Positions 24,812 to 34,266 of a stretch of DNA of 64,000 nucleotides are shown here, one piece after another. The notes beneath the pieces were generated by a model. It was not told where the DNA came from. It saw only the letters and a program-made list of their open reading frames with translations, and ran no database searches. The position numbers and the translations under genes are program-made. The DNA comes from Cellulomonas sp. JH27-2 (GTDB lineage: Bacteria; Actinomycetota; Actinomycetes; Actinomycetales; Cellulomonadaceae), in contig NZ_JACYFR010000004.1 in the NCBI RefSeq assembly GCF_014837175.1, positions 186,001 to 250,000 on the forward strand, in the 5' to 3' direction. Within the stretch, counting starts at the first letter, position 1. Each line of letters begins with the position of its first letter.

Positions 24812-26271
24812 CCCAGGCCGAGCAGACCCGGCAGCCGCCGGCGGTGCCGCGCAGCGCGTGGAACGCGCTGGTGGTGCTGATGGCCGGCATGTTCATGGCG
24901 CTGCTCGACACGACCATCGTCAACGTCGCGCTCCCGACCATCCAGAAGAGCCTGGACGCCAGCGAGGCGACCCTGAGCTGGATCATCTCCGGCTACGCCC
25001 TCGCCTTCGGGATCCTGCTCATCCCGGCGGGGCGGGTGGGTGACCGGATCGGGCACAAGTGGGTGTTCTTCTCCGGGCTCGCGCTCTTCACCGTGGCGAG
25101 CCTGTTCTGCGGCCTGGCGCAGTCCAGCATCGAGCTCGTCGTCGCCCGCGTGGTGCAGGGCGCGGCCGGCGGCATCTTCGTGCCCGCCGTGACCGCGATG
25201 ATCCAGCTGATGTTCCCCGGACCGGTGCGCGGCAAGGCGTTCGCGATCATGGGTTCGGTGATCGGCGTCTCCACCGCGCTCGGTCCCATCCTGGGCGGTC
25301 TCATCATCGAGGCTTTCGGCGACGAGAACGGCTGGCGGCTCGTGTTCTGGGTCAACATCCCTATCGGCATCGTCGCCCTCGTCGCTGCCGCCCGGCTGCT
25401 GCCGGCCGGCCACGAGGGGCACGCCAGAGAGGGCACGGACCTGGTCGGGCTCGCGCTGCTGACCGCCGGGCTCGTCGCCATCCTGGTGCCCTTGATCGAG
25501 GGGCAGGACAAGGGCTGGCCCACGTGGACCTTCGTCTCGCTGGCGGCGGGCGTGCTGCTCATCGTGCTCTTCGCGCTCTGGGAGCTGCGCGACGCGCGGC
25601 TGGACAAGAACCCCCTGGTCCCACCGCACCTGTTCTCCCACCCGGCGTTCACGGGCGGCACCGTCCTGGCGCTCGTCTACTTCGCGGCGTTCACCAGCAT
25701 CTTCTTCACCATCTCGCTGCTGTGGCAGGCAGGGCTCGGCCACACCGCGCTGCAGTCCGGCGTGGTGGGCGTCCCGTTCGCGCTCGGGTCGATCGTCGGC
25801 GCGTCGCAGAGCAACCGGCTCTCGCAGCGGCTGGGCCGCACGGTGCTGGTGCTCGGCACCGCCATGGTTGCGGTGGGGCTGATCTGGGTGTGGATCGTCC
25901 TGCGCGTGGTCGACGCGACGGACCTGACCAACTGGGACCTGGCCGCGCCTCTGGCGATCGCGGGCATCGGCAACGGGCTGTTCATCGCTCCCAACGCCCA
26001 GTTCATCGTCGCGACGGTCGACCGTCGCGAGGCGGGTGCGGCGAGCGGCGTCATCTCCGTGATGCAGCGCGTGGGCAGCGCGATCGGCATCGCCGTGATC
26101 GGCAGCGTCCTGTTCGGCACGCTGAGCATCACCAGCCGCGACCCGGCCGCGATCATGCAGGCGTTCGCCGACAGCGCCGCGCACGCGATGGCGGTCAGCG
26201 CCGTGCTGGCCGTCGTGAGCTTCGCGCTGGTGTTCGCGCTGCCGCGCAAGGTCGAGCAGCCTCGTGGCTGA
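24808..26271 (+). CDS. MFS transporter, DHA2 (14-helix) drug efflux family
   Basis: A 487-residue major facilitator with about 14 hydrophobic helices. Motif A is GRVGDRIGHKW between helices 2 and 3; motif D1 is LLDTTIVNVALPTIQ in helix 1; and the antiporter motif C is GSVIGVSTALGPILGG. This pattern matches the EmrB/QacA proton-driven exporters. It is translationally coupled to the amino acid permease through ATGA and to the DUF1905 gene through an 8-base overlap. Confidence 0.92.
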   Translation: MTQAEQTRQPPAVPRSAWNALVVLMAGMFMALLDTTIVNVALPTIQKSLDASEATLSWIISGYALAFGILLIPAGRVGDRIGHKWVFFSGLALFTVASLFCGLAQSSIELVVARVVQGAAGGIFVPAVTAMIQLMFPGPVRGKAFAIMGSVIGVSTALGPILGGLIIEAFGDENGWRLVFWVNIPIGIVALVAAARLLPAGHEGHAREGTDLVGLALLTAGLVAILVPLIEGQDKGWPTWTFVSLAAGVLLIVLFALWELRDARLDKNPLVPPHLFSHPAFTGGTVLALVYFAAFTSIFFTISLLWQAGLGHTALQSGVVGVPFALGSIVGASQSNRLSQRLGRTVLVLGTAMVAVGLIWVWIVLRVVDATDLTNWDLAAPLAIAGIGNGLFIAPNAQFIVATVDRREAGAASGVISVMQRVGSAIGIAVIGSVLFGTLSITSRDPAAIMQAFADSAAHAMAVSAVLAVVSFALVFALPRKVEQPRG

Positions 26272-26578
26272 GCCCGCCTACGAGTTCGACGGCACGTTGC
26301 ACGTCTGGGCGGCGCGGCCACCCGAGCAGCACGTCGACCTCCCCGAGGCGTTGTCGGACGAGATCGCGGAGGTCGCCGCGGGGGTGACGCGCGGCTTCGG
26401 CTCGGTGCGTGTGGAGGCGACCATCGGGTCGTCGACCTGGCGCACGAGCCTGTTCCCGGGTGCGTCCGCCTACGTGCTGCCGGTCAAGAAGCCGGTGCGC
26501 GTGAAGGAGGGCTTCGACGAGGGCGACCGCGTGCACGTCAGCATCGTGTTGGTCGACCTCACCGGCGACGAGGGCTAG
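26264..26578 (+). CDS. DUF1905 domain protein
   Basis: A 104-residue protein with start GTG 26264 inside the end of the MFS gene. It has the DUF1905 pattern: YEFDGTLHVW at the start, GFGSVRVEATIGSSTWRTSL in the middle, and SAYVLPVKKPVR before a short end (GDRVHVSIVLVDL). The domain is a small beta-barrel of unknown function. It is the last gene of the permease-MFS run and converges on the ABC permease gene with a 4-base overlap. Confidence 0.85.
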   Translation: MAEPAYEFDGTLHVWAARPPEQHVDLPEALSDEIAEVAAGVTRGFGSVRVEATIGSSTWRTSLFPGASAYVLPVKKPVRVKEGFDEGDRVHVSIVLVDLTGDEG

Positions 26579-27426
26579 GACGTCACGTCGGCCGTCGTGA
26601 ACCGGCTCCACGCGAGCGCGCCGAAGATGGCCACCCACGCGGCCTGCACCGCGAGCCCGCCGCCGATCACGCTCCAGCTCGGCTCCAGGCGCAGGAACTC
26701 GGCGAAGTCGAGCCAGTGGTGCGTGAGCAGCCCGGGCTGGATGGCGTGCAGCGACGGGATCGTGTCCAGGACGCCGGACACGATCGCGACGACGACGGTC
26801 GCAGCCATCGCACCCACCGGCACCTCCGTGAGCGTCGAGAAGAACAGCCCGACGGCCACGAGCCCGGTCAGGGAGAGCCCGACGTAGACGACGACGGCCA
26901 GCACGCGCAGCGCGCCCGCGGCCAACGGCACGGTGTCGCCCGACAGGAGCGTCACGTCGCGCACGCCGAACAGCGCCGCCCCGGCGACCAGCCCGACGAC
27001 GGCGATCGACGCGACCGCCGCGGCGGCGAACACCAGCGCCCCGACCGCCTTGACCAGCAGCAGGCGCGAGCGCCCCACCGGCACGGTGAGCAGGTAGCGC
27101 AGGGTGCCCGCCGCGGCCTCGCCGGCGATGGCGTCGCCGGACGCGATGCCGATCGTCAGCGGCAGCAGGAACGGCAGGCACAGGAACACCGACGCGACCA
27201 CCAGGAACAGTCCGTTGCCGGTGACGCGGGACAGGAACGCGGGCCCCTGCCCGGACAGCGCGGTGTCCTGCGTGAAGAACAGGACCAGGCCCAGCAGCAG
27301 GGGCACGAGCGCGAGCCCGACGAGCAGCACCAGGTTGCGTCGTCGGCCCAGCACCAGCCGCAGCTCGCTGCGCTGCAGGCGCCAGTACGACGATGCCCGG
27401 GACGGGACGGCCTCAACGAGCGACAT
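26575..27426 (-). CDS. ABC-2 type transporter permease
   Basis: A 283-residue membrane protein with six hydrophobic segments, starting MSLVEAVPSRASSYWRLQRS and with a large extracytoplasmic loop after helix 1 (FTQDTALSG). It is the membrane half of an exporter whose ATPase is encoded just upstream and overlaps it by 14 bases. Substrate unknown; the neighbouring secreted LolA-like protein and two-component system suggest an envelope-related job. Confidence 0.85.
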   Translation of the reverse strand: MSLVEAVPSRASSYWRLQRSELRLVLGRRRNLVLLVGLALVPLLLGLVLFFTQDTALSGQGPAFLSRVTGNGLFLVVASVFLCLPFLLPLTIGIASGDAIAGEAAAGTLRYLLTVPVGRSRLLLVKAVGALVFAAAAVASIAVVGLVAGAALFGVRDVTLLSGDTVPLAAGALRVLAVVVYVGLSLTGLVAVGLFFSTLTEVPVGAMAATVVVAIVSGVLDTIPSLHAIQPGLLTHHWLDFAEFLRLEPSWSVIGGGLAVQAAWVAIFGALAWSRFTTADVTS

Positions 27427-28411
27427 CGAAACCCTCCCCGGTCAGCTCGACGAAGACCTGCTCGAGGCTGGGGCGTCGTACCTCGAAGCCGGTGACCTCG
27501 ATGCCCGCGTGCACCAGCGCGGCGGGGATGCGCGGCGGGTCGATCGGGCCCAGGTCGGCGGTCAGCACCGGCCCCTCCGCGGTGACGTCCAGCCCCAGCA
27601 CCCGGAGCACGCCGACGGCGCTGGCGGCGTGCCCGTGCGTCACGGTGACCTGCACGGTGGTGGTGCCGCGCGAGTCGAGCACGGAGCGTTCGCCCTGCAG
27701 CAGCAGCCGGCCGCGGCTCATGATCCCCAGGTGCGTGCAGACCTGCTCGATCTCGCCCAGCAGGTGGGAGGACACGAGGACCGTGGTCCCGGCCTGCGCG
27801 AGCTCGCGGATGAGCAGCCGCACCTCCCGCGTCCCCTGCGGGTCCAGGCCGTTGGTCGGCTCGTCGAGCACGAGCAGGTCGCGGGGCCGCATCAACGCCG
27901 CGGCCAGGCCGAGCCGCTGCTTCATGCCCAGGGAGTACTGCCGGAACGGCTTGTGCTCGGCGGCCAGCAGTCCCACGCGCTCGAGCGCGGTCGACGCGCG
28001 GCGGGTCGCCGTGCGCGGGTCGGCCGTCGCGTCGGCGGCGTCCAGCCGGGCCAGGTTGGCGCGGCCGGTCAGGTAGGGGTGGAAGCCCGGCCCCTCGACG
28101 AGCGCGCCGACGCGCGGCAGCACGGCGGGCGCCGCGTCGGGCATCGGCTCGTCGAGCAGCCACGCCTGCCCGCTCGTCGGGCGCACCAGTCCCAGCAGCA
28201 TGCGGATGGTCGTGGTCTTGCCCGACCCGTTGGGCCCCAGGAACCCGTAGACCGCACCGCGCGGCACGGCCAGGTCGATGCCGTCGACGGCCACCTGCCC
28301 GGACCGGAAGCGCTTGGTCAACCCTCGGGTGCGGACGGCGGTCGACGCGTCGGTGGGCACGTCCGCAGTCTGGTCCGACGCGGTCGACGACGCAGCCTGG
28401 AGCTGGGTCAT
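27413..28411 (-). CDS. ABC transporter ATP-binding protein
   Basis: A 332-residue ATPase. Walker A is GPNGSGKTTT, the signature is YSLGMKQRLGLAAAL, Walker B is LLVLDEPTNGLDP, and the H-loop histidine is in VLVSSHLLGEI. The first ~25 residues are an extra Ser/Thr/Ala-rich extension. The ~90-residue C-terminal domain is usual for drug-export ATPases of the DrrA type. It lies 7 bases after the secreted LolA-like gene. Confidence 0.93.
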   Translation of the reverse strand: MTQLQAASSTASDQTADVPTDASTAVRTRGLTKRFRSGQVAVDGIDLAVPRGAVYGFLGPNGSGKTTTIRMLLGLVRPTSGQAWLLDEPMPDAAPAVLPRVGALVEGPGFHPYLTGRANLARLDAADATADPRTATRRASTALERVGLLAAEHKPFRQYSLGMKQRLGLAAALMRPRDLLVLDEPTNGLDPQGTREVRLLIRELAQAGTTVLVSSHLLGEIEQVCTHLGIMSRGRLLLQGERSVLDSRGTTTVQVTVTHGHAASAVGVLRVLGLDVTAEGPVLTADLGPIDPPRIPAALVHAGIEVTGFEVRRPSLEQVFVELTGEGFDVAR

Positions 28412-28418
28412 GCGGCGC

Positions 28419-29606
28419 TCAGCGCGCGTCGGCCTGGAGCGTGGACCCCGGGACGGCGCCCACCAGGACGCGGCCGTCCGTGGTCACCAGGACGCTGCCG
28501 AGCGTGGTCTGCACCAGCCGCCCCTCGGGGACGGCCGTGGTGAGCGTCTGGTAGAGCGTGGGGAGGTCGAGCTCGCGCGCCTTGTCGCTGCCGTCCGCGC
28601 CGAACTCGTCGAGCAGCTTCTGGCCGCTCTTCGACCCGATCATCGGCTTGCTCCCCGGCACCGTGGACAGGGCGTCCGTGCTGCCGGCCAGCAACCCCGC
28701 GACGTTGACACCGCTCGCCTGCACCACGGTCTCCCACCCGGTGCCGCTGACCGTGACGCCCTCGGGCAGGGCGGTCGAGGGCTCGTCCGTCGCGGCGGGC
28801 AGCGGGACGACGACGTCCTTGGTGTCGACACCCGCGGGAGCGGTGAAGCTCAGCACGGCGTCCGAGGGCTTTGCGAACGTCACGTCCGTGAAGCCGACCT
28901 CCATCGAGGGGGCCTTCGTGTCCTTCGTCGACCACACCTGCACGCGCAGCGGCGTGTCGGTCTTCGCGTCGATCGACACGACGACGTGGCCGACGAGCGT
29001 GTCGCTGTCCTTCGGCGTCACCACCAGGTCGTACGCGCTGCGTCCGGCGACCGTCGTGGCGGCGTCGAGCGTCACGCTCGAGTACTGCTCGACGAGGTTC
29101 AGCACGGAGCGCGCGGCCGCGGCCGGCGTCGGCAGGTCGCCGGCCACCTGGGGCTGGGCCTGCATCGACTCGTAGCGCGCCTGGTCCGAGGCGGGGATCG
29201 AGTAGTGCACCACCTGGTCGTCGGTGCTGGAGTACGTCCACGCCTGCGACCCGTCACGGACCACCGAGTACTCCGAGGTGGGGCCCAGCAGCGACGCGCG
29301 CGAGCGGTCGTCGCCGTCCGACCAGACCCGCAGCGTCGAGCTGCCGTCCAGCAGGTTGACGGGTGACGCGCCGGCCACGTCGCCCAGCGGCAGCGACGGC
29401 AGGCCAAGGCGCGCCGTGTAGACGACCGTGCCGGACAGCGGCTGGTCGGGCGCCTTCGCGACGTCCGTGACGAGCTGCTCCGGAGTCACGTCCGGCAGGT
29501 CGTCGCTGCTGGCCGACGCCATCAGCGGAGGGGCGACGAAGGCTGCGGCGACGATCGCGCCGACGACGGCGGGGACGGCCCAGCGGGCCCGGGGAGACAT
29601 GCTCAT
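28419..29606 (-). CDS. Secreted LolA/RseB-like protein
   Basis: ATG 29606 gives 395 residues with an N-terminal signal sequence (WAVPAVVGAIVAAAFVAPPL, ending near MASASSDD). The mature protein resembles the LolA-type fold found in actinobacterial lipoprotein-carrier-like and RseB-like proteins: a beta-rich first domain (LSGTVVYTARLGLP, STLRVWSDG, SYDLVVTP-type strands) and a C-terminal region of unknown role. It is first in an operon with the ABC exporter and is divergent from a two-component system, a layout that suggests envelope stress sensing or lipid-like cargo. ATG 29600 is an alternative start. Confidence 0.75.
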   Translation of the reverse strand: MSMSPRARWAVPAVVGAIVAAAFVAPPLMASASSDDLPDVTPEQLVTDVAKAPDQPLSGTVVYTARLGLPSLPLGDVAGASPVNLLDGSSTLRVWSDGDDRSRASLLGPTSEYSVVRDGSQAWTYSSTDDQVVHYSIPASDQARYESMQAQPQVAGDLPTPAAAARSVLNLVEQYSSVTLDAATTVAGRSAYDLVVTPKDSDTLVGHVVVSIDAKTDTPLRVQVWSTKDTKAPSMEVGFTDVTFAKPSDAVLSFTAPAGVDTKDVVVPLPAATDEPSTALPEGVTVSGTGWETVVQASGVNVAGLLAGSTDALSTVPGSKPMIGSKSGQKLLDEFGADGSDKARELDLPTLYQTLTTAVPEGRLVQTTLGSVLVTTDGRVLVGAVPGSTLQADAR

Positions 29607-29688
29607 GGCACCAGCCTGCGCCCTGGGCGCTGTGGCGATGCTGAGAGGCGGGCGGGCCGCGGGCCGCGCAGGGTGACATGCTGCCGGG

Positions 29689-30342
29689 ATGCGGGTGCTG
29701 GTGGTCGACGACGAGCGATCGCTCACGCACGCCCTGCGCCGGGGGCTCGGCGCCGAGGGCTTCGCGGTGGACGTCGCGCACGACGGCGAGCGCGGCCTGG
29801 AGATGGCAACGGCGCACGACTACGACGCCATCGTGCTGGACGTGATGCTGCCGCGGCGCAACGGGTACGACGTGGTGACCGCGCTGCGGGCGCGCGAGGT
29901 GTGGACGCCCGTTCTCATGCTGAGCGCGAAGGACGGCGAGTACGACGTCGCCGACGGCCTCGACGTCGGCGCCGACGACTACCTGACCAAGCCCTTCGCG
30001 TTCGTCGTGCTCGTCGCCCGGCTGCGCGCGCTGCTGCGCCGGCCGCCGCGCGTGGAGAGCCCCGTCCTGACCGTCGGCGCCCTGGTGCTGGACCCCGCCG
30101 CAAGGACGCTCACGCAGGAGGGTCGGTTCGTCGACCTCACGGCCCGCGAGCTCGAGCTGCTCGAGTACCTGATGCGCAACGCCGACCGGGTGGTGGGCAA
30201 GCTCGAGCTGCGCGACCACGTCTGGGAAGGGGCGGGGGAGGACGTCAACGTCGTCGAGGTGTACGTCGGCTACCTTCGGCGCAAGCTGGGCCGCGCGGCG
30301 GTGTCGACCGTGCGCGGCGCGGGCTACCGGGTCGCGGGCTGA
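29689..30342 (+). CDS. OmpR-family response regulator
   Basis: A 217-residue regulator. Receiver domain: acidic pair D7-D8, phosphoacceptor D51 (AIVLDVMLP), and DDYLTKPF with the conserved lysine. The C-terminal winged helix ends in VEVYVGYLRRKLGR and VRGAGYRVAG. Its kinase follows after 5 bases. It is divergent from the LolA-like/ABC operon, which is the most likely target. Confidence 0.92.
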   Translation: MRVLVVDDERSLTHALRRGLGAEGFAVDVAHDGERGLEMATAHDYDAIVLDVMLPRRNGYDVVTALRAREVWTPVLMLSAKDGEYDVADGLDVGADDYLTKPFAFVVLVARLRALLRRPPRVESPVLTVGALVLDPAARTLTQEGRFVDLTARELELLEYLMRNADRVVGKLELRDHVWEGAGEDVNVVEVYVGYLRRKLGRAAVSTVRGAGYRVAG

Positions 30343-30347
30343 GGCCC

Positions 30348-31553
30348 GTGGCGGCCAGGGGGCGCAGGACCAGACGCTGGACGCTGCGCCTGCGGCTGAC
30401 GCTCGTGACGGCGGGTCTGCTCTGCGTCGCGCTCGTCGTCGGGGCCGTCGCGCTGACCACGGTGCTGTCCCGCACACGCGTCGCCGCGCTGGACGACGTG
30501 GTGGTGCAGCGGGCGGACACCGTCGCGGAGCTCGCCGCCGACGACCGCCTGCCCACCACGCTGCCGGTGGCGCAGCCCGGAGAGATCGTGCAGCTCCTCG
30601 ACGCGTCGGGCCGCGTGCTCGCGACGTCGCCGACGGCGAGCGCGACCCTGCCCGTGCTGCCGGCGGACGAGGTCGCCGAGCTGCGGGCGCGCGCACCCTG
30701 GGTGGGCAGCACGACGGACAGCGCGTACGACGACGAGGCCCGCGCGGCGGTCCGGGCGACGACGTGGCAGGACGAGCCCGCGACCGTCGTCGCGACCGTG
30801 CCGATGACGGAGGTGCGCGGGTTGCTGCACGCGCTGACGCTCGCGCTGCTCGGCGTCGTGCCCGTGCTGACGGCGATGTTCGCGGTCGCGATCTGGTTCG
30901 CCCTGGGCCGGGCGCTCGAACCCGCCCTGGCGCGGCAGCGCACCTTCGTCGGGGACGCGGCGCACGAGCTGCGCTCGCCCATCGCGTCGCTGCGTGCGGC
31001 CGTCGACGTCGCACGCGCTCACCCGCAGGCGTACCCGGCCGACGAGCTGGCCGCCGACCTGGACGGCGACCTGACCCGCATGCAGACGCTCGTCGACGAC
31101 CTGCTGCTGCTGGCTCGTCTCGGCTCGACGACGGGTCGGCCGGTCGAGGTGGACCTCGCCGGGGTCGCGCGGGAGGTCGCGCGGTCCGTGGGCGTGCGCG
31201 CGGTGGTGCGGATGGAGGTGGTCGGGTCCGGGACGGGGACCGCCGATCCGGACGCGGTGGCGCGCGTGGTGCGCAACCTCGTCGACAACGCCGTCCGGCA
31301 CGCGCGGTCCCGCGTGGTCGTCACGGTCGCTCCGGGTGCGGTGACGGTGGACGACGACGGTTCCGGCATCCCTATCGCCGACCGCGAGCGGGTGTTCGAG
31401 CGGTTCGTCCGGCTCGACGAGGCGCGTGTGCGCGAGGGCGGCGGCAGCGGGCTCGGGCTCGCGATCGCCCGCGAGCTCGCGCGCGACGGCGGCGGAGACC
31501 TCACCCTGGGGGACAGCCACCTGGGCGGCCTGCGGGCCTGCCTCCGGCTCTGA
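30348..31553 (+). CDS. Sensor histidine kinase
   Basis: GTG 30348 gives 401 residues. Two membrane helices flank a ~135-residue extracytoplasmic sensor region; there is no clear HAMP sequence. The phosphoacceptor is H206 in GDAAHELRSPIAS. The ATPase domain has NLVDNAVRHA (N box), VDDDGSGIPI (G1) and GGGSGLGLAIAREL (G2). It partners the response regulator upstream. Confidence 0.92.
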   Translation: MAARGRRTRRWTLRLRLTLVTAGLLCVALVVGAVALTTVLSRTRVAALDDVVVQRADTVAELAADDRLPTTLPVAQPGEIVQLLDASGRVLATSPTASATLPVLPADEVAELRARAPWVGSTTDSAYDDEARAAVRATTWQDEPATVVATVPMTEVRGLLHALTLALLGVVPVLTAMFAVAIWFALGRALEPALARQRTFVGDAAHELRSPIASLRAAVDVARAHPQAYPADELAADLDGDLTRMQTLVDDLLLLARLGSTTGRPVEVDLAGVAREVARSVGVRAVVRMEVVGSGTGTADPDAVARVVRNLVDNAVRHARSRVVVTVAPGAVTVDDDGSGIPIADRERVFERFVRLDEARVREGGGSGLGLAIARELARDGGGDLTLGDSHLGGLRACLRL

Positions 31554-31574
31554 CCGACCGCTACGCTCCCGGTC

Positions 31575-32609
31575 ATGCTCACGCGCCGCTCTGCCGCCAC
31601 CGATGCGCGTCATGCGCGTGACGGGCGCCGCGTCACCATGACCGCGCTCGCGCTCGTCGTCGCGCTGGCCGCGTCGCTCGTCGTCGCCGCACCGGCGCAG
31701 GCCGCGAGGCTGGACCCGCGCCTGACGCAGAAGCTCTACGTCGAGAAGGCGGGTTCGGCGTACGACGCGGCCAAGGCGGCCCGCAAGGCCGGCAGGACGG
31801 CGACGGCCCGCAAGCTCGAGGTCATCTCGACGACCGCGCAGGGGAAGTGGATCGGTGACTGGACGGGCACCGCCACCCGGTCGACCGTGCGCACGTACGT
31901 CAAGAAGGCCGCCGCCGCGAAGCGGACCCCGCAGCTGGTGCTCTACGCGATCCCGGGCCGCGACTGCGGCGGTCAGTCCGCCGGCGGGCTCGCCGCGACG
32001 CAGTACAAGGCGTGGGTGCGCCAGGTCGCCGCGGGGTTGAAGGACGGCGCGGTCAAGGGCAGGAGCCGCGCGCTCGTCGTGCTGGAGCCCGACGCGCTGA
32101 TGCTCGACTGCGCCGACTCCGCCCGCTACGCCCTGCTGGCCTACGCGACCAGGAAGCTGGCCGCGACCGGCGCCTGGGTGTACATCGACGCCGGCCACTC
32201 CGGCTGGCGCACACCCGCCGAGACAGCGAAGCGCCTGGTCAAGGCCGGTGTCCGGTACGGCCGCGGCTTCTCGACGAACGTCTCGAACTTCAACTCGACG
32301 ACCGCGGAGAAGACGTACGCCACGAAGGTCGCCACCGCGCTCGCGACGAAGAAGGTCACCGCGAGCCACCGGCACTACGTCATCGACACGTCCCGCAACG
32401 GGCGGCACTCGGCCGCCGGCCAGTGGTGCAACCCCCCGAAGCAGGGGCTGGGGCGCAAGCCGGCCCTGTCGCACGCCGGGGGCGCCCTGGACGCGTACCT
32501 GTGGGTCAAGCGGCCCGGCGAGTCGGACGGCGCCTGCAACGGCGGTCCCGCGGCGGGGCGGTGGTGGCAGGCCTACGCCTTGGACCTGGTGCGCTACCGC
32601 GCGCGCTGA
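31575..32609 (+). CDS. Secreted glycoside hydrolase family 6 glucanase
   Basis: A 344-residue protein with an N-terminal signal sequence (TALALVVALAASLVVAAPAQ, cleaved after AQA). The GH6 catalytic domain shows AIPGRDCGGQSAGG, the general-acid motif VLEPDALMLDC, YIDAGHSGW, DTSRNGRHS and LWVKRPGESDGACNGG. GH6 enzymes cut beta-1,4-glucan with inversion; the short loops and missing binding domain suggest an endoglucanase. There is no carbohydrate-binding module or linker, which is unusual for a cellulolytic actinobacterium and suggests a soluble or wall-close enzyme. The segment after the signal is rich in Ala and Lys. Confidence 0.9.
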   Translation: MLTRRSAATDARHARDGRRVTMTALALVVALAASLVVAAPAQAARLDPRLTQKLYVEKAGSAYDAAKAARKAGRTATARKLEVISTTAQGKWIGDWTGTATRSTVRTYVKKAAAAKRTPQLVLYAIPGRDCGGQSAGGLAATQYKAWVRQVAAGLKDGAVKGRSRALVVLEPDALMLDCADSARYALLAYATRKLAATGAWVYIDAGHSGWRTPAETAKRLVKAGVRYGRGFSTNVSNFNSTTAEKTYATKVATALATKKVTASHRHYVIDTSRNGRHSAAGQWCNPPKQGLGRKPALSHAGGALDAYLWVKRPGESDGACNGGPAAGRWWQAYALDLVRYRAR

Positions 32610-32613
32610 CGCG

Positions 32614-34266
32614 TCAGATCCGGATGCGCGCCCACTGCAGGTTGTGGTCGGAGCCGCGGTAGCGCTCGTCGAACTTCCCGGACGACGTGAGGATCATCTG
32701 GTTGACGAACCGCGAGACGCCCGAGCCGTTCTTGACGAACACGTAGTCGATGCGGGTGCCGGTGTAGGCGTACTTGTACGGCTTGACCGGGTACCCGTGG
32801 TCCTTGCTCGCGTTGTGGCTGTTGGACGTCGTGTCCTTGCGGCGCGTGGTGCTCGCGGCGTTCGTCGCGCTGGTGTAACCGGCCTTGACCATGTCGACCT
32901 GAGGTCCGCTGGTCCAGCGGGAGTCGGAGTTGAAGTCGCCCAGGACGACGATCGGCGCGTCGGGCTGCCCGTCCGCCTTGGCCTTCGCGGCGATGAAGCT
33001 GCGGACGCCCGCCGCGGCGGCCTTGCGCATCTTCTGCACCGTGCTCGATGTGCCCTGCTCCAGGTGCGTCGAGACGACGTAGAACTGGTGGCCGGTCGCC
33101 TTCGAGGACATCCGTGCCCAGGTGAACTGGCGGTCGTACTTGCTCTTGTCCCAGGTCACCGAGCGTGCCAGCGACCGCGTCGACTGCACGCCCGAGGCGA
33201 TCAGCGTGACATCGGCCGGCTTGTAGAGGATGTGGTCGGAGCGGGAGGCGCCCGCGGTCCCCATGCTCTCGTACCGGTCGGACTGCGCTCCTGTCAGCGG
33301 GATGCGGGCGATGGCCACGGCGGACCGGTAGGTCGGGGACACCATGCGCGCCAGCTCCTGGTACTGCTCGCCGGACTTCTTCGACGCGGCCGCCTCCTGC
33401 ACCGCGACCACCGAGGCGCCGGCGTGGAGGATCCCGTTCCTGACCGCGGCCTTGCGCTTGTCCCACGACCGGCCCGGGATGGAGGCGGTCGCGGTCGAGC
33501 TCGCGACGTTCCAGGTGGCGAACGTGACGGCGTCCTTCGACGAGCCGGTGACGGGGGGTGGGGACGGGTAGCCGACGGCGGTGACCGAGTGGGCGACCTT
33601 CGAGCCGTTGCGGGCGTACAGGTGCACGTACACGGCCTCGGTGCCCTTGGAGCCGATCCGGGCACGCCACTTCGCCGGGATCGTGAGCACGACGGACGTG
33701 CGGCTGACGGCGACGCTCGTCGTCCAGATCCTGGCGCTGTTCAGGGCCGACGGGGTGCGGTGGCCGGACTTGTAGACGTTCTCGTTGGCCCACGACGCGA
33801 CGACCTTGAGCGACGTGCCCGCGACGTACTTGGGCCAGCTCACCGTGACCTTGTCCTGGCCCGCCGCCGTCACCTTCACCCCGGTCTTGTACCGGGGTGA
33901 GCTGGTGGTCGGCGTGGTCTTCTGCTTCGCGCTCCAGGAGGTCCCCGCCGCCTTCACGCGCACCCAGTACGCGGTGCGGAGCTTGAGCTTCTTGACCGCG
34001 AGGGCGGTCTTCGTGGTGGTCGTCGTGCGGGTCTTGGACCTCGCGAACTTCGACGAGGACGAGACCTGGACCGTGTACTTCTTCGCGCTCTTGACGGCCT
34101 TCCAGCTGACGCTCACCTGCTTGACGCCCGGGACGACCCGCACGGATGCGGGTGCGGGCAGGGCTGCCGTCGCCACGGCCGGCACCAGGCCGACGAGGGC
34201 CAGGACGGCGACGAGCGCGAGGACGACGACGCGGGCGGTGGAGCGGGTGCTGGTGCTGGACGCCAT
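32614..34266 (-). CDS. Secreted endonuclease/exonuclease/phosphatase with fibronectin type III domain
   Basis: A 550-residue secreted protein with signal LALVAVLALVGLVPAVATA. Residues ~37-115 form a fibronectin type III domain (PAPASVRVVPGVKQVSVSWK). A second beta region follows to ~235, and the C-terminal ~300 residues are an EEP domain with FATWNVASS, VAVQEAAASKK, VVSTHLEQGTSS, VVLGDFNSD, RIDYVFVKNG and the final GSDHNLQWARI. These supply the metal site and the catalytic His/Asp of DNase I-like hydrolases. Substrate may be nucleic acid or a phosphodiester; unusually rich in Lys, Ser and Thr. It converges on the GH6 gene with a 4-base gap. Confidence 0.85.
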   Translation of the reverse strand: MASSTSTRSTARVVVLALVAVLALVGLVPAVATAALPAPASVRVVPGVKQVSVSWKAVKSAKKYTVQVSSSSKFARSKTRTTTTTKTALAVKKLKLRTAYWVRVKAAGTSWSAKQKTTPTTSSPRYKTGVKVTAAGQDKVTVSWPKYVAGTSLKVVASWANENVYKSGHRTPSALNSARIWTTSVAVSRTSVVLTIPAKWRARIGSKGTEAVYVHLYARNGSKVAHSVTAVGYPSPPPVTGSSKDAVTFATWNVASSTATASIPGRSWDKRKAAVRNGILHAGASVVAVQEAAASKKSGEQYQELARMVSPTYRSAVAIARIPLTGAQSDRYESMGTAGASRSDHILYKPADVTLIASGVQSTRSLARSVTWDKSKYDRQFTWARMSSKATGHQFYVVSTHLEQGTSSTVQKMRKAAAAGVRSFIAAKAKADGQPDAPIVVLGDFNSDSRWTSGPQVDMVKAGYTSATNAASTTRRKDTTSNSHNASKDHGYPVKPYKYAYTGTRIDYVFVKNGSGVSRFVNQMILTSSGKFDERYRGSDHNLQWARIRI

